The translations under genes were made by a program, and so were the position numbers. Below, piece after piece: positions 51,918 through 62,939 of a stretch of DNA of 64,000 bases (its first letter is position 1; each line of letters starts with the position of its first letter). Origin of the DNA: Uloborus plumipes (Eukaryota; Arthropoda; Arachnida; Araneae; Uloboridae); the NCBI GenBank assembly GCA_038373865.1, contig JAXGGA010001617.1, forward strand, positions 1 to 64,000, in the 5' to 3' direction. Under the pieces are notes generated by a model. It had not been told where the DNA came from, did no database searches, and was given only the letters and a program-made list of their open reading frames with translations.

Positions 51918-52112
51918 CGACTTCCACAATACACGAATGCCATAGGTACCCGTTTATAGGGTAGGCAACCTTTCACATCAACACATTTACACGAAGTAAG
52001 GACAAGGACAGGAGAGAGAAAGCACATCCATGCCCAAGCCGGGACTCGAACCCGGAACCACACCATCCGTGGCAGACTGCTCTGACCACTAGACAAGGTG
52101 GCCGGCTGCGCT
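51918..52112 (-). repeat. tRNA-derived SINE, copy 2
   Basis: On the minus strand the head has TAGTGGTCAGAGCAG (box A) and a perfect box B GGTTCGAGTCC, then CCGGCTTGGGCATGG. The body CTTTCTCTCTCCTGTCC and TGCCTACCCTATAAACGGGT matches the copy at 14352-14510. Better preserved than copy 1. It follows the dead LINE directly, so its 3' end may have used that LINE's tail, which I could not verify. Confidence 0.85.
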
Positions 52113-52132
52113 TTTAGTCTTATGTTTGTTTA

Positions 52133-52151
52133 GACCTACCCCGAACTGGGG
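52133..52151. repeat. Small hairpin CTACCCC/GGGGTAG
   Basis: A perfect 7-base stem around GAACT, shortly followed by a T run (about 52172-52187). No function is assigned. Confidence 0.5.
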
Positions 52152-52341
52152 TAGGCGTTTCTCGTCCGATTTTTTTTTTTTTTTTGGTCTGCTTTACTTG
52201 CAGGGTCTATGATGCCCCAATATCATTCGACTTATTTTCGACTTCAGACCTCTCTTTCTTGGACTCCCAACAGAGAAACCGAAGAAAAAACGGATCAATA
52301 GAGGTAAAGTCACTACAAGATAGTGCAGCAAAATTCTCAAA

Positions 52342-52370
52342 GTGAAGAAGAAGAAGAAGAAAAAGAACCG
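52342..52370. repeat. (GAA)n microsatellite
   Basis: GAAGAAGAAGAAGAAGAAAAAG, a short purine-rich simple repeat upstream of the kinesin start codon. Confidence 0.7.
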
Positions 52371-52501
52371 TGACTGCAAGTACGAAGAAATGAATTTCAT
52401 GACTACGGTATTCATAGTTTGTTTCACATCGTATTTAATACGCTGATGGTGAAGTTTTATATGTTTTTAATTAAAGAAAAAAAATCTTTGGAATTTTGAA
52501 A

Positions 52502-52557
52502 ATGAGTGCTGTTGGTGGAAATCCGAATGAATCCATAAAAGTATTCGTTCGATGCAG
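52502..52557 (+). CDS. Kinesin coding exon 1 with start codon
   Basis: The ATG in GAAAATGAG is the first in frame and gives a short leader of ten residues before the motor, a normal length. The 56 bases end in AG of a split Arg codon. Confidence 0.8.
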
Positions 52558-53489
52558 GTAACAACTTAAAATATTTTCCACTTTTATCAAAATAAGTAAT
52601 AGTTCTATCTAAGAGTAATTTTAAGTTACCTCTCATTAAATTAAAAGTTACAAAAATAAATTTATTAATTAATTGAGGTTATTTAACTTTAATATCAACT
52701 TTGATAAAATATGAAAACTAATAATAAACATAAAATTATTCTACTTTATCGAAAACAATATTTACCCACTTAAAATGCACTTGACAAATTCTTACTCAAC
52801 TGATGCATCCATGTTTTAAAAATGCAGTGACTTAAAATATTGCTTGTTAGTCATTTTGATTGCACAGTTTGTTTTCCGATCACATTTTGTTTGTAAAATA
52901 GTTTTCGATCATATAAAAGTTGCTGGAGTTTTAACTCTTATTTTTTCACTCATATTCGAAAAGTTGTTCTTAAATCATTTGTATATCAATGTATATTTCA
53001 TTTATTAAGTGTAAAATATATTTCTAGTTTTCAAATACACTTTTATTTCTGAAAATAGTCGGCAATGCATAGTAGAAAGTGGCCAAGACCTGTCTAAGAA
53101 GGGTTAATATGTATTTAATGCATTTGCGCTACGACAAGATTTTGTGACAACTTCTTTGAATAAAGCAGTAAGTAACCGCTTCTAAGTCAGGGCTAAGGCA
53201 GGCACACCAGCAGCTCGTTTATTCCAACAAAAAACGAGGATTATCGAGCTGGTGGTGTATTGCAAACTTCTTTAAATATGTTACAAAATGCTAAATCCAT
53301 ATTTTATTTTCTAAGCATGTAAACATGATTTTATGCAAATGATTTTATTTCAGACCGTTTTTGGAGAATGAAAAAAGTCTCAACCCTGTTTTAGAAGTTC
53401 ACCCTGCTGTGAATAAAATAATTGTTTCCGATTCAACAGGTTCTATGACCTTCGCATTCGAAAAAGTATTTGGGTCCGAAGTTGAACAA
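52502..53489 (+). CDS. Kinesin-family motor protein, first two coding exons
   Basis: Kinesins move along microtubules using ATP. Exon 1 (52502-52557) starts ATG and encodes MSAVGGNPNESIKVFVRC, donor AG|GTAACA in phase 2. Exon 2 (53354-53489), acceptor TTATTTCAG, completes the Arg codon and encodes RPFLENEKSLNPVLEVHPAV, NKIIVSDSTGSMTFAFEKVF and GSEVEQ, donor CAA|GTAAAG. IKVFVRCRP is the first strand of the motor domain; TFAFEKVFG corresponds to TFxFDxVF before helix alpha-1. The next exon should hold GQTGSGKT, but it is not visible here. The subfamily is uncertain; the N terminus directly before IKVFVR is reminiscent of kinesin-12/KIF15-like motors. Confidence 0.85.
53354..53489 (+). CDS. Kinesin coding exon 2
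   Basis: 136 bases, phase 2 in and 0 out. It carries the end of the first strand (RCRPF) and FAFEKVFGSEVEQ. The intron before it (about 0.8 kb) is AT-rich and holds at most a small SINE-like scrap near 53180. Confidence 0.85.
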
Positions 53490-53821
53490 GTAAAGTTTAT
53501 TTTTCTTCCTTTTTTTCCTTTTATATTTATTCATATCGAAAAATTCAATTGATTTTACTATAGAATACTAATTTAATTACCGGAATAACGTTTCGTGACT
53601 AAGTGGCTGCGAAGTTATCATAGCATTTCCAGAATATAAGAAGCGACATGACCTAAAGTATTCTGATAATTTCACTTTAATTCAACTACTGACAGTCTAG
53701 TTTTATTACTATACAATAAAGTATTTTCTTAAGTTGATAGCCAGACGCACTTAAACCTTAATTAGTAAAATGGGGCCCAGAAGATTTGGGACTTCTGCAT
53801 TCAAACGTTTTGTAATTTTTA

Positions 53822-54508
53822 CGTGGGGGAAACTAAGCAGACTTGAACCAACTTTTTTTTTTTTTTTTCAATTTTTTTGTACAATAGTTAGAGCTCAATA
53901 AAAATGTTTTTCATACTGCGTTATTTTGCATATTATTGTGACTGAAAATAATTGCATAAATCGAAGTAGAAAGAGTTAAAAAAAATATATGCCTCAAGTC
54001 TACATTTGGGTCAAGTGTCCCTAGGATTAGGGAGAATTGACCCAATACATAGGGAGACATGACCTACCTTATGAATCTAAGAATATTCATAAATATTGAA
54101 ATTAAATTCACAGGTTTGATGGTGTTTTTAGTTTTAAGGAGTAATATTTGAAGTAGGACAACACTTAAATGAAGTGTTACACATTTTTTCTTCACTGAAT
54201 CCTATTCACATCAGCAAAAAAACAAAAGTCGAATTCAAAACTCATAACTCTGCCATTTTGTTGCTAGAATTCAAAACAGTTTCAATTTGCTTTAAATCTC
54301 CTTCAGACACAGTAGTAACATCACAGCAGTTTCAAACTTAATTTTTGAGAACCGCTGATTATTCTGAAATTGCGTTTCCCTGCAAATTACTGTTGTGTGA
54401 TTGGCTAACTAAAAATATAAATAAAATGCTCCCTAAATATTATTTAAATAGAAAAAACCACCATGGGTCAAGTCGCCCTATTAGTCAAGTCTCCCTAGTT
54501 TCCCCACC
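53822..54508. mobile_element. TIR element, family D
   Basis: Left end CGTGGGGGAAACTAAG, right end CTAGTTTCCCCACC, with TA on both sides (53820-53821, 54509-54510). The motif GGGTCAAGTCTCCCTA and variants recur near 54007, 54465 and 54483, and inverted near 54030 and 54051. No frame. It lies in the kinesin intron, 17 bases before the next element. Confidence 0.85.
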
Positions 54509-54525
54509 TAGACTTTATATGTATA

Positions 54526-55432
54526 TGGGCAATTCTCTGTAAATTCGTAATTTCCCATCCAGAATCTGCCCGGGAATGCTTTTTTGAAATGTTCTCATAA
54601 TTATAATATTGCTCAGGAAATGAATTTATTACTTTAGTTCAAAAGATGATCAAATGTAGTTCGTGTTTTTCTGGTAAATCATGACAGGGGACTCTTAATT
54701 TTCACTTAGATGCGTAATATCTGCAAAATAATTGGAACATTATTAATTAAAAAACCTAAAAACTATACCTATAAATTTAGACACAAATCACGGAGATAAT
54801 AAATAATATGTTTCATAATTAAACTAATTAACATAATTAAGAGCCCTTACCAGAGGTCTTTTTTCGCAGCGAACAAGATGCATACTTTCAACATAAATGT
54901 GGCTCTGAAACTAAACAAAGTAGCGTTTCAACACCGTTCTCAGCAGTTTCGGCAAATTCACACTGATTACGTTAAACTTCATAAGAAAAAACATTTGCAA
55001 GAGTAACAATTTTTTTTTCTATTTGAGTTTTAAATTTGTGGCAGGGGACTGTGAAAAACTCCGGACAGAACTTACGTGACAATAATAAGTTTTAGAAATG
55101 CGTAATTAGACCTTATTTCATTAAAAATATAGTTGCATTATTCTATTTTTAGATATTAATTGCCAAATTTTTATAGAGTGTTAATAGGTTTTGTGAAATA
55201 TAACTTTTAAGTGCTAGACTACAGGATCGGGACAGCCAGGGGACTAAGATTTAGGACTTAGATAATTTCTAGAAAAAAAATATGAAATTTTAATCACTCC
55301 AAATATAATTGGGATACAAAATATTATTCTTTATTTGAATTAAGAGTTACTGAAGAGAATTACTTTATTACATTTATTTTTTTTAAATACTCGTTCCGGG
55401 GAGCCAATTACGAGTTTACAGAGAAACGCCCA
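54526..55432. mobile_element. TIR element, family E, copy 2
   Basis: Full-length relative of 12222-13145: left TGGGCAATTCTCTGTAAA, right TTTACAGAGAAACGCCCA, TA on both sides (54524-54525, 55433-55434). Internal motifs CAGGGGACT recur near 54684, 55040 and 55236. Length 907 bases, about the same as copy 1, with many substitutions, so both are old. Confidence 0.9.
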
Positions 55433-55434
55433 TA

Positions 55435-56519
55435 TAAGTTACGTTACTCTTTCACTTGTATTTATACAAATAAATAATACCAAAATAACTGGAAAATGTC
55501 CTTTTTTAATTTGCTAAATTTGAGGAGAGCGCAAGAAATATAGTGTTGGAGCTACATACATTGCAATTCGCCAATTGCGTAGCGGAAAAAACCCTTTACC
55601 AATTAAGAGTCAAATAGAATAATTTTGTACTTGAAATTTTTCTTAGATTGTTCTGTGTTTAAAACTTAAGAGCGAAACAATGCTATATAAAGAGGGAAGA
55701 GTAGAAACTTGCTTATGTATCTTCAAAATCTGATTTTGTACTGTTTTTATGAGTTCTATGTGCTTTTGTTCAAGATTTAAAAAGTAAAGCATATTAAACA
55801 CATATTTATCTAATTATGTTTACTACATCGTATTAAGTGGAACCGCCGATAGTTTTGCCATTACATTTATTACGAAAAAATATTAACTGAAATCTGTTTC
55901 TTCGGTAATATATTTGAGATAAAACCTCTGGATAATATTGCCAAATAATGATTAATTTGTTAACCTTAAAAAAATTTAGGGCTTTTTTCTTTTTTTTATA
56001 GATAGTTCCGTATGCGCACTTGAAAATGTTGATTTTTAAATTTAAGTCTTTCAGAACTCTTGTTTATACGAAAATCTGAATATGAAGACTTGAAATCTTT
56101 TATTTGGTAGTATGGGCCAAAACTATCAACAAACGACAAAAGCAATTTAGTCGTAAAGTTTTCGTTAAAGAGTATGGAGGATAATCTTAAAGAGTAAGGC
56201 AAAAAAGCCCCCTTTTTATTTTGCAATCCGGAATTGCTTATTGTTATCATCTGACCGTAGTTAATGTCTTGTCTTTTTATTTAGCTTTTCGTTAATAATA
56301 CATTTCTTCTCTCTCTTCAGTTGAAAGGAATCTAGCGACAAATGAAAAACCCGAAAGTTTAATCACGCTGTAAAAAATTCTTAATGAATGCTGGATGAGG
56401 AATTTATAGCCAAGTTGCAAGATCTGATAACTATGGCAGAAGTTGCTATGCTATGTAAATACCCGGAAAAAAGTAAATTAGGTCGTCCCTCGTCAGCAAC
56501 AAATCAATTTCATTCTACT
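55435..56519. other. Kinesin intron segment, nothing recognised
   Basis: AT-rich. An 84-codon minus-strand frame (55996-56250) has no motif. Confidence 0.4.
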
Positions 56520-56521
56520 TA

Positions 56522-57345
56522 CACTCAGGCACATTGAAAATAGCGACCCAAGAAGAAATCGTCGGATTGATCCGCGACTGCTTCTACAGTGGTGCCAAGT
56601 CACATCAATGCGGAATGTCACAGATTGGCAACAAGTTGTTTAGTGATGAGTCTCGGTTTGTTTTAGGGACTGATGATAACCGTGTACGGGTGTGGAGGCG
56701 CCTAGATACGCGGTACAATTCCTCCCACATTGCTCTACGTCACACTGCCCGCACAGCTGGTGTAATGGTCTGGGGGGCCATATCCTATGATAGCCGGTTC
56801 AATCTAATTGTGATGCGTGGAAACTTAACCGACCAACGTTGCGTTGATGATATTCTTCGACCCCATGTAGGACCTTTCCTAAATGGTCTCTCAGGGGCAA
56901 TTTTCCAGCAAGATAATGCTCGTCCGCATACAGCAAGAGTTTCTCAAGACTTTCTACGTCATTTTCAGACTCTTCCATGGCCGGCCCGCTCCCCCGACTT
57001 ATCCCCTATAGAGCATGTGTAGGATTAGCTAAAACGTCAGATGCCATCGTGTCACTCTGTGCGTGATTTGGAGTTGGCTGTTACAAATTTGTAGGCCCAT
57101 CTGCTTTAGGACAACATCAGGCGTCTAATCAACTCAATGCCGGACCGTGTGGAGGCATGTTTTGCAGCTAGCGGTGGTCCAACGCGTTATTGAAGTTGCT
57201 CTGTATTTGTGTCCTTGCACACCCTGTATTCGTTCAATTGTCTTGATTTTGAAATCAAGTGAATCTCTCGTATCATTATGTGTATTAAATTTGATTTCAA
57301 TCCGATGCTTTCTTCTTGGGTCGCTATTTTCAATGTGCCTGAGTG
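56522..57345 (+). mobile_element. Internally deleted Tc1-like transposon
   Basis: Left CACTCAGGCACATTGAAAAT and its mirror at the right end, inverted over more than 45 bases; TA on both sides (56520-56521, 57346-57347). At 824 bases it is about half of a full Tc1. The left TIR runs directly into the middle of the transposase, so the DNA-binding part has been deleted. Confidence 0.95.
56534..57191 (+). pseudogene. Tc1-like transposase, N-terminally deleted
   Basis: The open part (162 codons) starts inside the TIR and then shows the DDE domain: LFSDESRFVL (first Asp), VMVWGAISYDSR, FQQDNARPHTAR (second Asp) and WPARSPDLSPIEHV (Glu of the triad, 34 residues later). Stops follow at EHV*, where Trp-containing IENVWDW is normal. 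In the same frame the tail continues with INSMPDRVEACFAASGGPTR to TGA near 57191. All three catalytic acids are kept, but the two N-terminal helix-turn-helix domains are gone and the tail has stops. Confidence 0.93.
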
Positions 57346-57347
57346 TA

Positions 57348-57961
57348 TATTGAGAATGTTCATAATCATTTTTGGATACGTTAAACTTTCATAGAACAGA
57401 ATGTACTAATCAATTTTAACAATAAATGGTAATATAAAACTAAGTGCTGCCACTAAATTAATTACAGATGAAATATATAAGTAAAAATTAGTTTGAAATA
57501 ATCAGTGCTGCAGGCGATAAATATTGGTTGGTTTTTACGAAGTCATTTTAATATAAAACTTTTATTATGGTATTTAAAACGAATAAAAAATATGAAAAGG
57601 TGAACAGAAATGTGTTACATTGCAACTTTTTGAAACTTGGTGAGAACTTGGCTGCAATTCTTAATTACTACAGCTTTTAAGCAGTCGGAAATGAATGTAA
57701 TTTTTGTTTCTTGTTTTGAAATTATTTTAAAAATCAAAGATTAATATCTTTGTAAAACTGTTATCGAGAAATGTCAATGAGAATATTCTGTGAAATTGGA
57801 TATAATATAGGTATTTATCCAATCAGTTTACTATATTCTTATCTCTCTTAAAATTATTGCAAGAAAATGAAGAAACTTAAATTTTTGGAAAATAAAAAGC
57901 TTGTAATTGATAGGACAAGTGTCAAAAATAACTTATGTCTTTGATGCTTTTAATGTTTATA
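57348..57961. other. Kinesin intron or flank, nothing recognised
   Basis: AT-rich, without TIR or frame. Confidence 0.4.
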
Positions 57962-58445
57962 GGGTAAGCGCACCAGTAGTCGGCCGCAGTGACATAAAAC
58001 TCTTCATAAATAATATATTTTTAATTCAAAATAAGATTTGACTCATTCACACATTCATTTACCTATCCCCAATCATCAAACAGTGGCAGTTAAGTTTTGG
58101 ATACTTTTTTTGAATTAGTAATGAGTCGTTTCATTTTAAATGGTGTGCCCGTCATCCAAGTTTTCGATTCTGCTTATTTTACAGCTAAGAGGACACATCC
58201 TCTTTAAATGGCAATTACACCTATTAATTTCATTACTGTAAATTTGAGTCATTTTTATTTTAATGGAATGGCTAACAAAATGTTTCAATGAAAAAGCAAA
58301 TTCCTGATGGTTACACTCAATCGTTTTTTAAAGGGGTGGCCGAACACTGGGTACAGGATTCTTCTGCATTTCCAATAGTCGGCCGTGGCAGGTCGACCAC
58401 TGGTTCAAAGCTGTTTGGATGATTCATCCAGTAGTTGGATACATT
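57962..58445. mobile_element. Possible TIR element remnant, family H
   Basis: GGGTAAGCGCACCAGTAGTC at the left looks like an element end. The motif CCAGTAGTCGGCC recurs as CCAATAGTCGGCCG near 58371, as complement near 58336 and 58394, and as CCAGTAGTTGG near 58429. A matching right end was not found, so boundaries are guesses. Confidence 0.4.
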
Positions 58446-58712
58446 CTTAGGCCCGAACTCCACATAAGCGGAAAATCGACGGAAATAGAAAGCAGAAAAT
58501 GCAAAATCAGGTTTTTCCCCTTTCTGCTGGGCAGAATCGCGGCAGACTCGGAAGCAGGGCCGGACTGGACCCCTTAAAAGGGCGCAGACCTTGGAACTTC
58601 AGAGGGGCGCACGATATATTCATGAGCCCATTGTAGATGTATACAATGTGGGGGGGGGGGGTGAGGAATATGTTGTCATTCAAGAAGATGTTCGAAATTT
58701 TATGTTACATTG

Positions 58713-60025
58713 GAGTCATTCCATGTCAAGTGGACCAGTGGTGTGGTCCTCACCCGACCATCTCCGATTTAGATTAAATTTTAGAGGTGTAGACATACCT
58801 ATGAAACTAACCTGTGCAAGATTTTAGCTTCCAAGATCCAAATCTGGAGGAGCCTGGATCCCGCAAAAAATGTGGTCCAAAATGGTGGATCAGCTTCGTG
58901 AAACGAGTTGCTGTGTTTAGGTTAAGGTTGCAAAAAATTTTATCACACTGGGGGCCCAATATTTTAGGAGCTTAAAGTACTTTTAGTTGTCAATACTCTC
59001 CAATATTTTTTGTGAGATTGCGCTTTTTAGATTTTGTGTAGCACGCATCTAAACTTGCGAAAAAACGCGATTGGCAATTTTATTCCTTTATTTCAGGTTG
59101 TCATAAATTTTTAACAAAAACGATTTAAAACTTCTTACTTTGTAGCTCTATAGTCTCTTTAACGCATTAAAATACTTTAATTTTTTTAAATCATAATTCT
59201 GCTTACTTTTTAAATGCAATTCGAAAATTAAACGGCGTTTAGCATCCATCTTGATAATACAAAGAATGAAACAGATTTTAATTCAAAGAATCGTCTGTAC
59301 TATTGCTCATAGAATTAAACTAAATCTATTAAGTGTTGCCTGCAGTAAAAAACGTCTTGAATGTAAATTATGTGCAAATAACTTTTGCCCTCAGTTATTT
59401 CTGGGAACCCTGTACATAAAAATCATTTTAGTGAAAAATCGCCTGTTTTCAACGCACTGTATCTCAGGTTTGTCACCTTCCATCGTTTTTTCGCTGGCAC
59501 AATTAGAAAGAACAGACTTTTTCCTATCGAAATGAGCTTTTTTTTCTATGGTGTTCTTTCGAATAAAGATGAAAAAATTAGCTTGAAATACTGACAGTTA
59601 TGAAGCATTGGCATAATTAGGCTAAGACTGCAGAAAATGTTATTATACTTGAAGCCTAATATTTTTGGGAATCTAAAGTACATTTGGTTGTTCATATAAA
59701 TATTCGGATGGGAAAAATCTGTTATTTATAGTGGTTCTTTCGAAAAGATGATGGAAGGTGACAAACCTAAGTTACAGTTCATTGAAATCAAGCTATTTTT
59801 CAAACAGGAATTGCCAATACTTTTCATGTATGCTACACAAAAGCTAATGAGCTTGAACTCACATAATTATTAGAATCTATTAACAACTAAATATATTTTA
59901 AGTTGTTAAAAATTTAGACTTCTATTATAACAAAATTTTTTGTAGTCTTAACCTAATTATGACAATTCTTTATAACTGACAATACTTCGAGCTATTTTTT
60001 TCTTCCTTATTTGAAAGAACACCAT

Positions 60026-60060
<35 letters not shown>

Positions 60061-60709
60061 CATTTCGATAGGAAAAAATCTGTTCTTTCGAATGGGGCCA
60101 ACGAAAAAATGGTCGAAGGTGACAAACCTGAGATATAGCGAGTTGAAAACAGGCAATTTTTCATCAAAATGATTTTTATAGACACTTTGGACGACAATAT
60201 CTTTTATAAAATCAATATTTAAGCTTTGCAGATGCAAACCATTGAAAACAAGTACTTTGACTATAGAACTACAAAGTAAGAAGTTCTAAATAGTTTTTGT
60301 TAAAAATTTATGACAACCTGAAATAAAGGAAAAAAATTGCGCATCGCGTTTTTTCGCAAGTTTAGATGCGTGCTACACAAAATGTAAAATAAGCGCAATT
60401 TCACAAAATGTACTGGAGAGTATTGACAACTGAAAGTACTTTAAGCTTCTAAAACAAAATGCCCCCAGTGTGATAAAATTTTCTGCAACCTTAACCTAAA
60501 CATTGCAACTCATTTCACGAAGCTGATCCACCATTTTGGACCACATTTTTTGCGGGATCCTAGCTCCTCCAGATTAGGATCTTGGAAGCTAAAAATTTGC
60601 ACAGGTAAGTTTCATAGGTGTGTCTACACCTGTATAAAATCTAATCCAAATAGGAGATGGTCGAGTGGGGACGATAAGAAAAATTGGTCCAGTTGATGTG
60701 GAATGACTC
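58713..60709. mobile_element. 2.0-kb palindromic foldback element
   Basis: Outer ends GAGTCATTCCATGTCAAGTG and complement GAGTCATTCCACATCAACTG. ATTG stands directly outside both ends (58709-58712 and 60710-60713). The arms, about 58713-59710 and 59840-60709, mirror each other with more differences than the other palindromes, and with a run of about 30 A/T in the right arm (60027-60056). A third, shorter copy of an internal block (GGAAGGTGACAAACCT) lies near 59755. Frames are artefacts. Confidence 0.85.
60027..60057. repeat. Poly-A tract inside the palindrome
   Basis: About 30 A in a row, present in the right arm but represented by only eight T at the mirror position in the left arm: a slippage expansion after the palindrome formed. 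Confidence 0.8.
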
Positions 60710-60713
60710 ATTG

Positions 60714-61200
60714 TTCTTTTCGCAAGGTGAATAGTTAGGGAAGGTGTCCTTTAAAAGATGTTTTTTTTTTAAAAATTCAAGACTTAACGTGATTTTCATA
60801 GCAATATAAATGCATTTATTAACTCATAGAATTTTATGCATATTTAAAGAATACCCCAGCTTTAGTTGGGTCATATGTCAAAGCATTGAGAGCAAATAAA
60901 TTTGCAGTACAAATAAATTTCATAGTATGATGTAAACTGAGAATTATGGAAATTTAAACCCTAATGTGAAGCGACAGTTGGCTTTTTACAAATTATTAAC
61001 ATTTTTATTTCATGTTTTTTAACATTCAAAATAAAAAATAAACAATGAAATTGCATCAATGTATAGGATGGAAACACTAAAAGATTCTGAACATTATTCA
61101 CAGATCGAAGTAGCAACCTTCTAAAATTGCAATATGTCTAAAAAAGAGCTGTCACATTTTTTTTTTTGGATAAAGCAGCATCAAAATTTAATATTTACAG
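60714..61200. other. Non-coding stretch
   Basis: AT-rich, nothing recognised apart from a moderate pyrimidine tract and ATTTACAG acceptor at its end. Confidence 0.4.
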
Positions 61201-61313
61201 TATGTACTGAAAATGAAGCCCCTCTGGTGAAAACTATTCTGAAACACTACGAGTATAAGGAACGCTTTGATGTCATGCTTGTTGCTGAAAGAAATTTAAC
61301 TTTCCATAATTAA
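61201..61313 (+). CDS. Candidate terminal exon of an unidentified gene
   Basis: After the acceptor TTTACAG the frame with two bases of a split codon reads CTENEAPLVKTILKHYEY, then KERFDVMLVAERNLTFHN and TAA at 61311-61313. Composition is less AT-biased than the flanks and the residues look protein-like (KHYEYKERFDVML), but I do not recognise a family. The phase does not fit the kinesin exon ending at 53489, so if real it belongs to another transcript or follows exons that I did not see. It could also be a chance frame of 37 codons. Confidence 0.3.
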
Positions 61314-61369
61314 GTTCAATTGTGTGTAATGTACTCACAACCTCAACAGATTAAATCTTACTGATTCGC

Positions 61370-62830
61370 CTGCTTCTCTTTATTGATTTAAAACACTATT
61401 GGTTAACGGTGCGCTATTGACAAACTACTTTCATACATAATAAAACAAAAATACGATTTTTAAAACTTTAGAACAATTTAAAAACTGATTACCATGTTAC
61501 AGCTTTTGCTAAATTGCTCTTTTGTCAAAAATCTTACCAAATCAAAAATTAAAATGTCATGTTGAAAATTTAAATAAAAATAATAATATGATGTTATTTG
61601 CAAAGTCAGTAAATAACTGATGAACAAATATTATGAAAGTATTTTACAAAAATAATTAACTGTGAAGCATTGACTTTCTATCGTATCTTGAACGTTTTAA
61701 AGTAGTATTGGTTCACATTATTCCGCTGAAAAAAATCTATTTTATACATTAAAAAATTACGATTTTAAGCCTTTATAATGAATTATACCATACAATAGCT
61801 TTCGATAAATTGCTCCTCTCGTCGAAAATATTACCAGGAACAAAATTGAAGTTACGTGGTGAACATAAAAAAAGAAAATGATATTATGTACAATGACGAA
61901 ATATATATATATATATCTACATAATTATGAACAAATTTTACAAATCATTTTACAAAAACAATTGTCTGTAAGGAATTGATCTGTAAGGTATTGACTCTCC
62001 TGCTTATATATTGAACGTTTTAGAACAGTATTGGTCAACGGTGCGCAATTGACAAACTTATTTCATACATAATAAAAAAAAAAATACGATTTTTAAAGCT
62101 TTAAAATAATTTAAAAACTTTCGGTGAATTTCTTTTTTCATTTAAAATGTTGCCAGATCAAAAGTTGAAACAACGGGTGATTGAACATAAAAACATAATA
62201 CGATGAATGTAAAAATGACATAAAATCCTTAAATATTGAGAACAAATTGCAAATATTTACATAATTAATTGCAAAAATATTTTACAAAAATAATTAACTG
62301 TAAGGCATTGACTCTCCTGTTTCTATTGACCGTTTTGAAATAGTATTGGTTCACGGTGTTTAATTGAAAAAATTTCACACATAATAAAAGAAACACAAAG
62401 TTTTTAAAGCTTCAAAATAATTTTTGATTACAGTACCATAGCGTTCGATAAATTGCTTCGTTCTCGTAAAATATTACCAGATAAAAAAATAAAATATCAT
62501 AATGAACATAAAAAAGTGGTTTACAAAAATAATTATCTGTAACGCATTGACTTTCCTGCTTCTAAGATACATGAAACAAAAATAAGATTTTAAAGGCTAT
62601 ATAACTATTTCAAGCTAATCAAAATAGTATTGGTTGATGATGCACAGTTGAAAAAATTATTTCATGTTTAGTAAAATGAAAGTACAATTTTTAAGTTTTA
62701 ATATTATTTGAAAACGGACTGTCGTACCATAGAATTGAAGAAATTGCTCTTTTGATCTAAAATACTACCACATCCAAATGGAAAATATATCACAGTTGAG
62801 CATAAAACATAAAATTATGTTACGTGCAAA
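61370..62830. repeat. Tandem array, period about 310 bp, about 5 units
   Basis: The anchor word TATTGGTT (or TATTGGTC) occurs at 61397, 61706, 62029, 62344 and 62628, each following CATTGACTxTCCTGCTTCT-like sequence and followed by AACGGTGCGC-like words and CATACATAATAAAA. Spacings are 309, 323, 315 and 284. Units are clearly diverged. Non-coding satellite-like DNA. Confidence 0.85.
61899..61916. repeat. (AT)n microsatellite
   Basis: About nine AT units inside the second-to-third unit of the 310-bp array. Confidence 0.75.
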
Positions 62831-62939
62831 TGACGGAAAATGCATCAATAGTTGTGAACAAATTTTTAAAAATAAGTAAATGAGCTGAAGCTAATAACAA
62901 TTCCGAAAACAGATGAGAGAATATATGAAGGGACATTAG

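Noticed and set aside
61201..61313. Third exon of the kinesin gene
   Set aside because: The phase-0 donor at 53489 would read a stop early in this exon, and the sequence does not resemble the motor domain.
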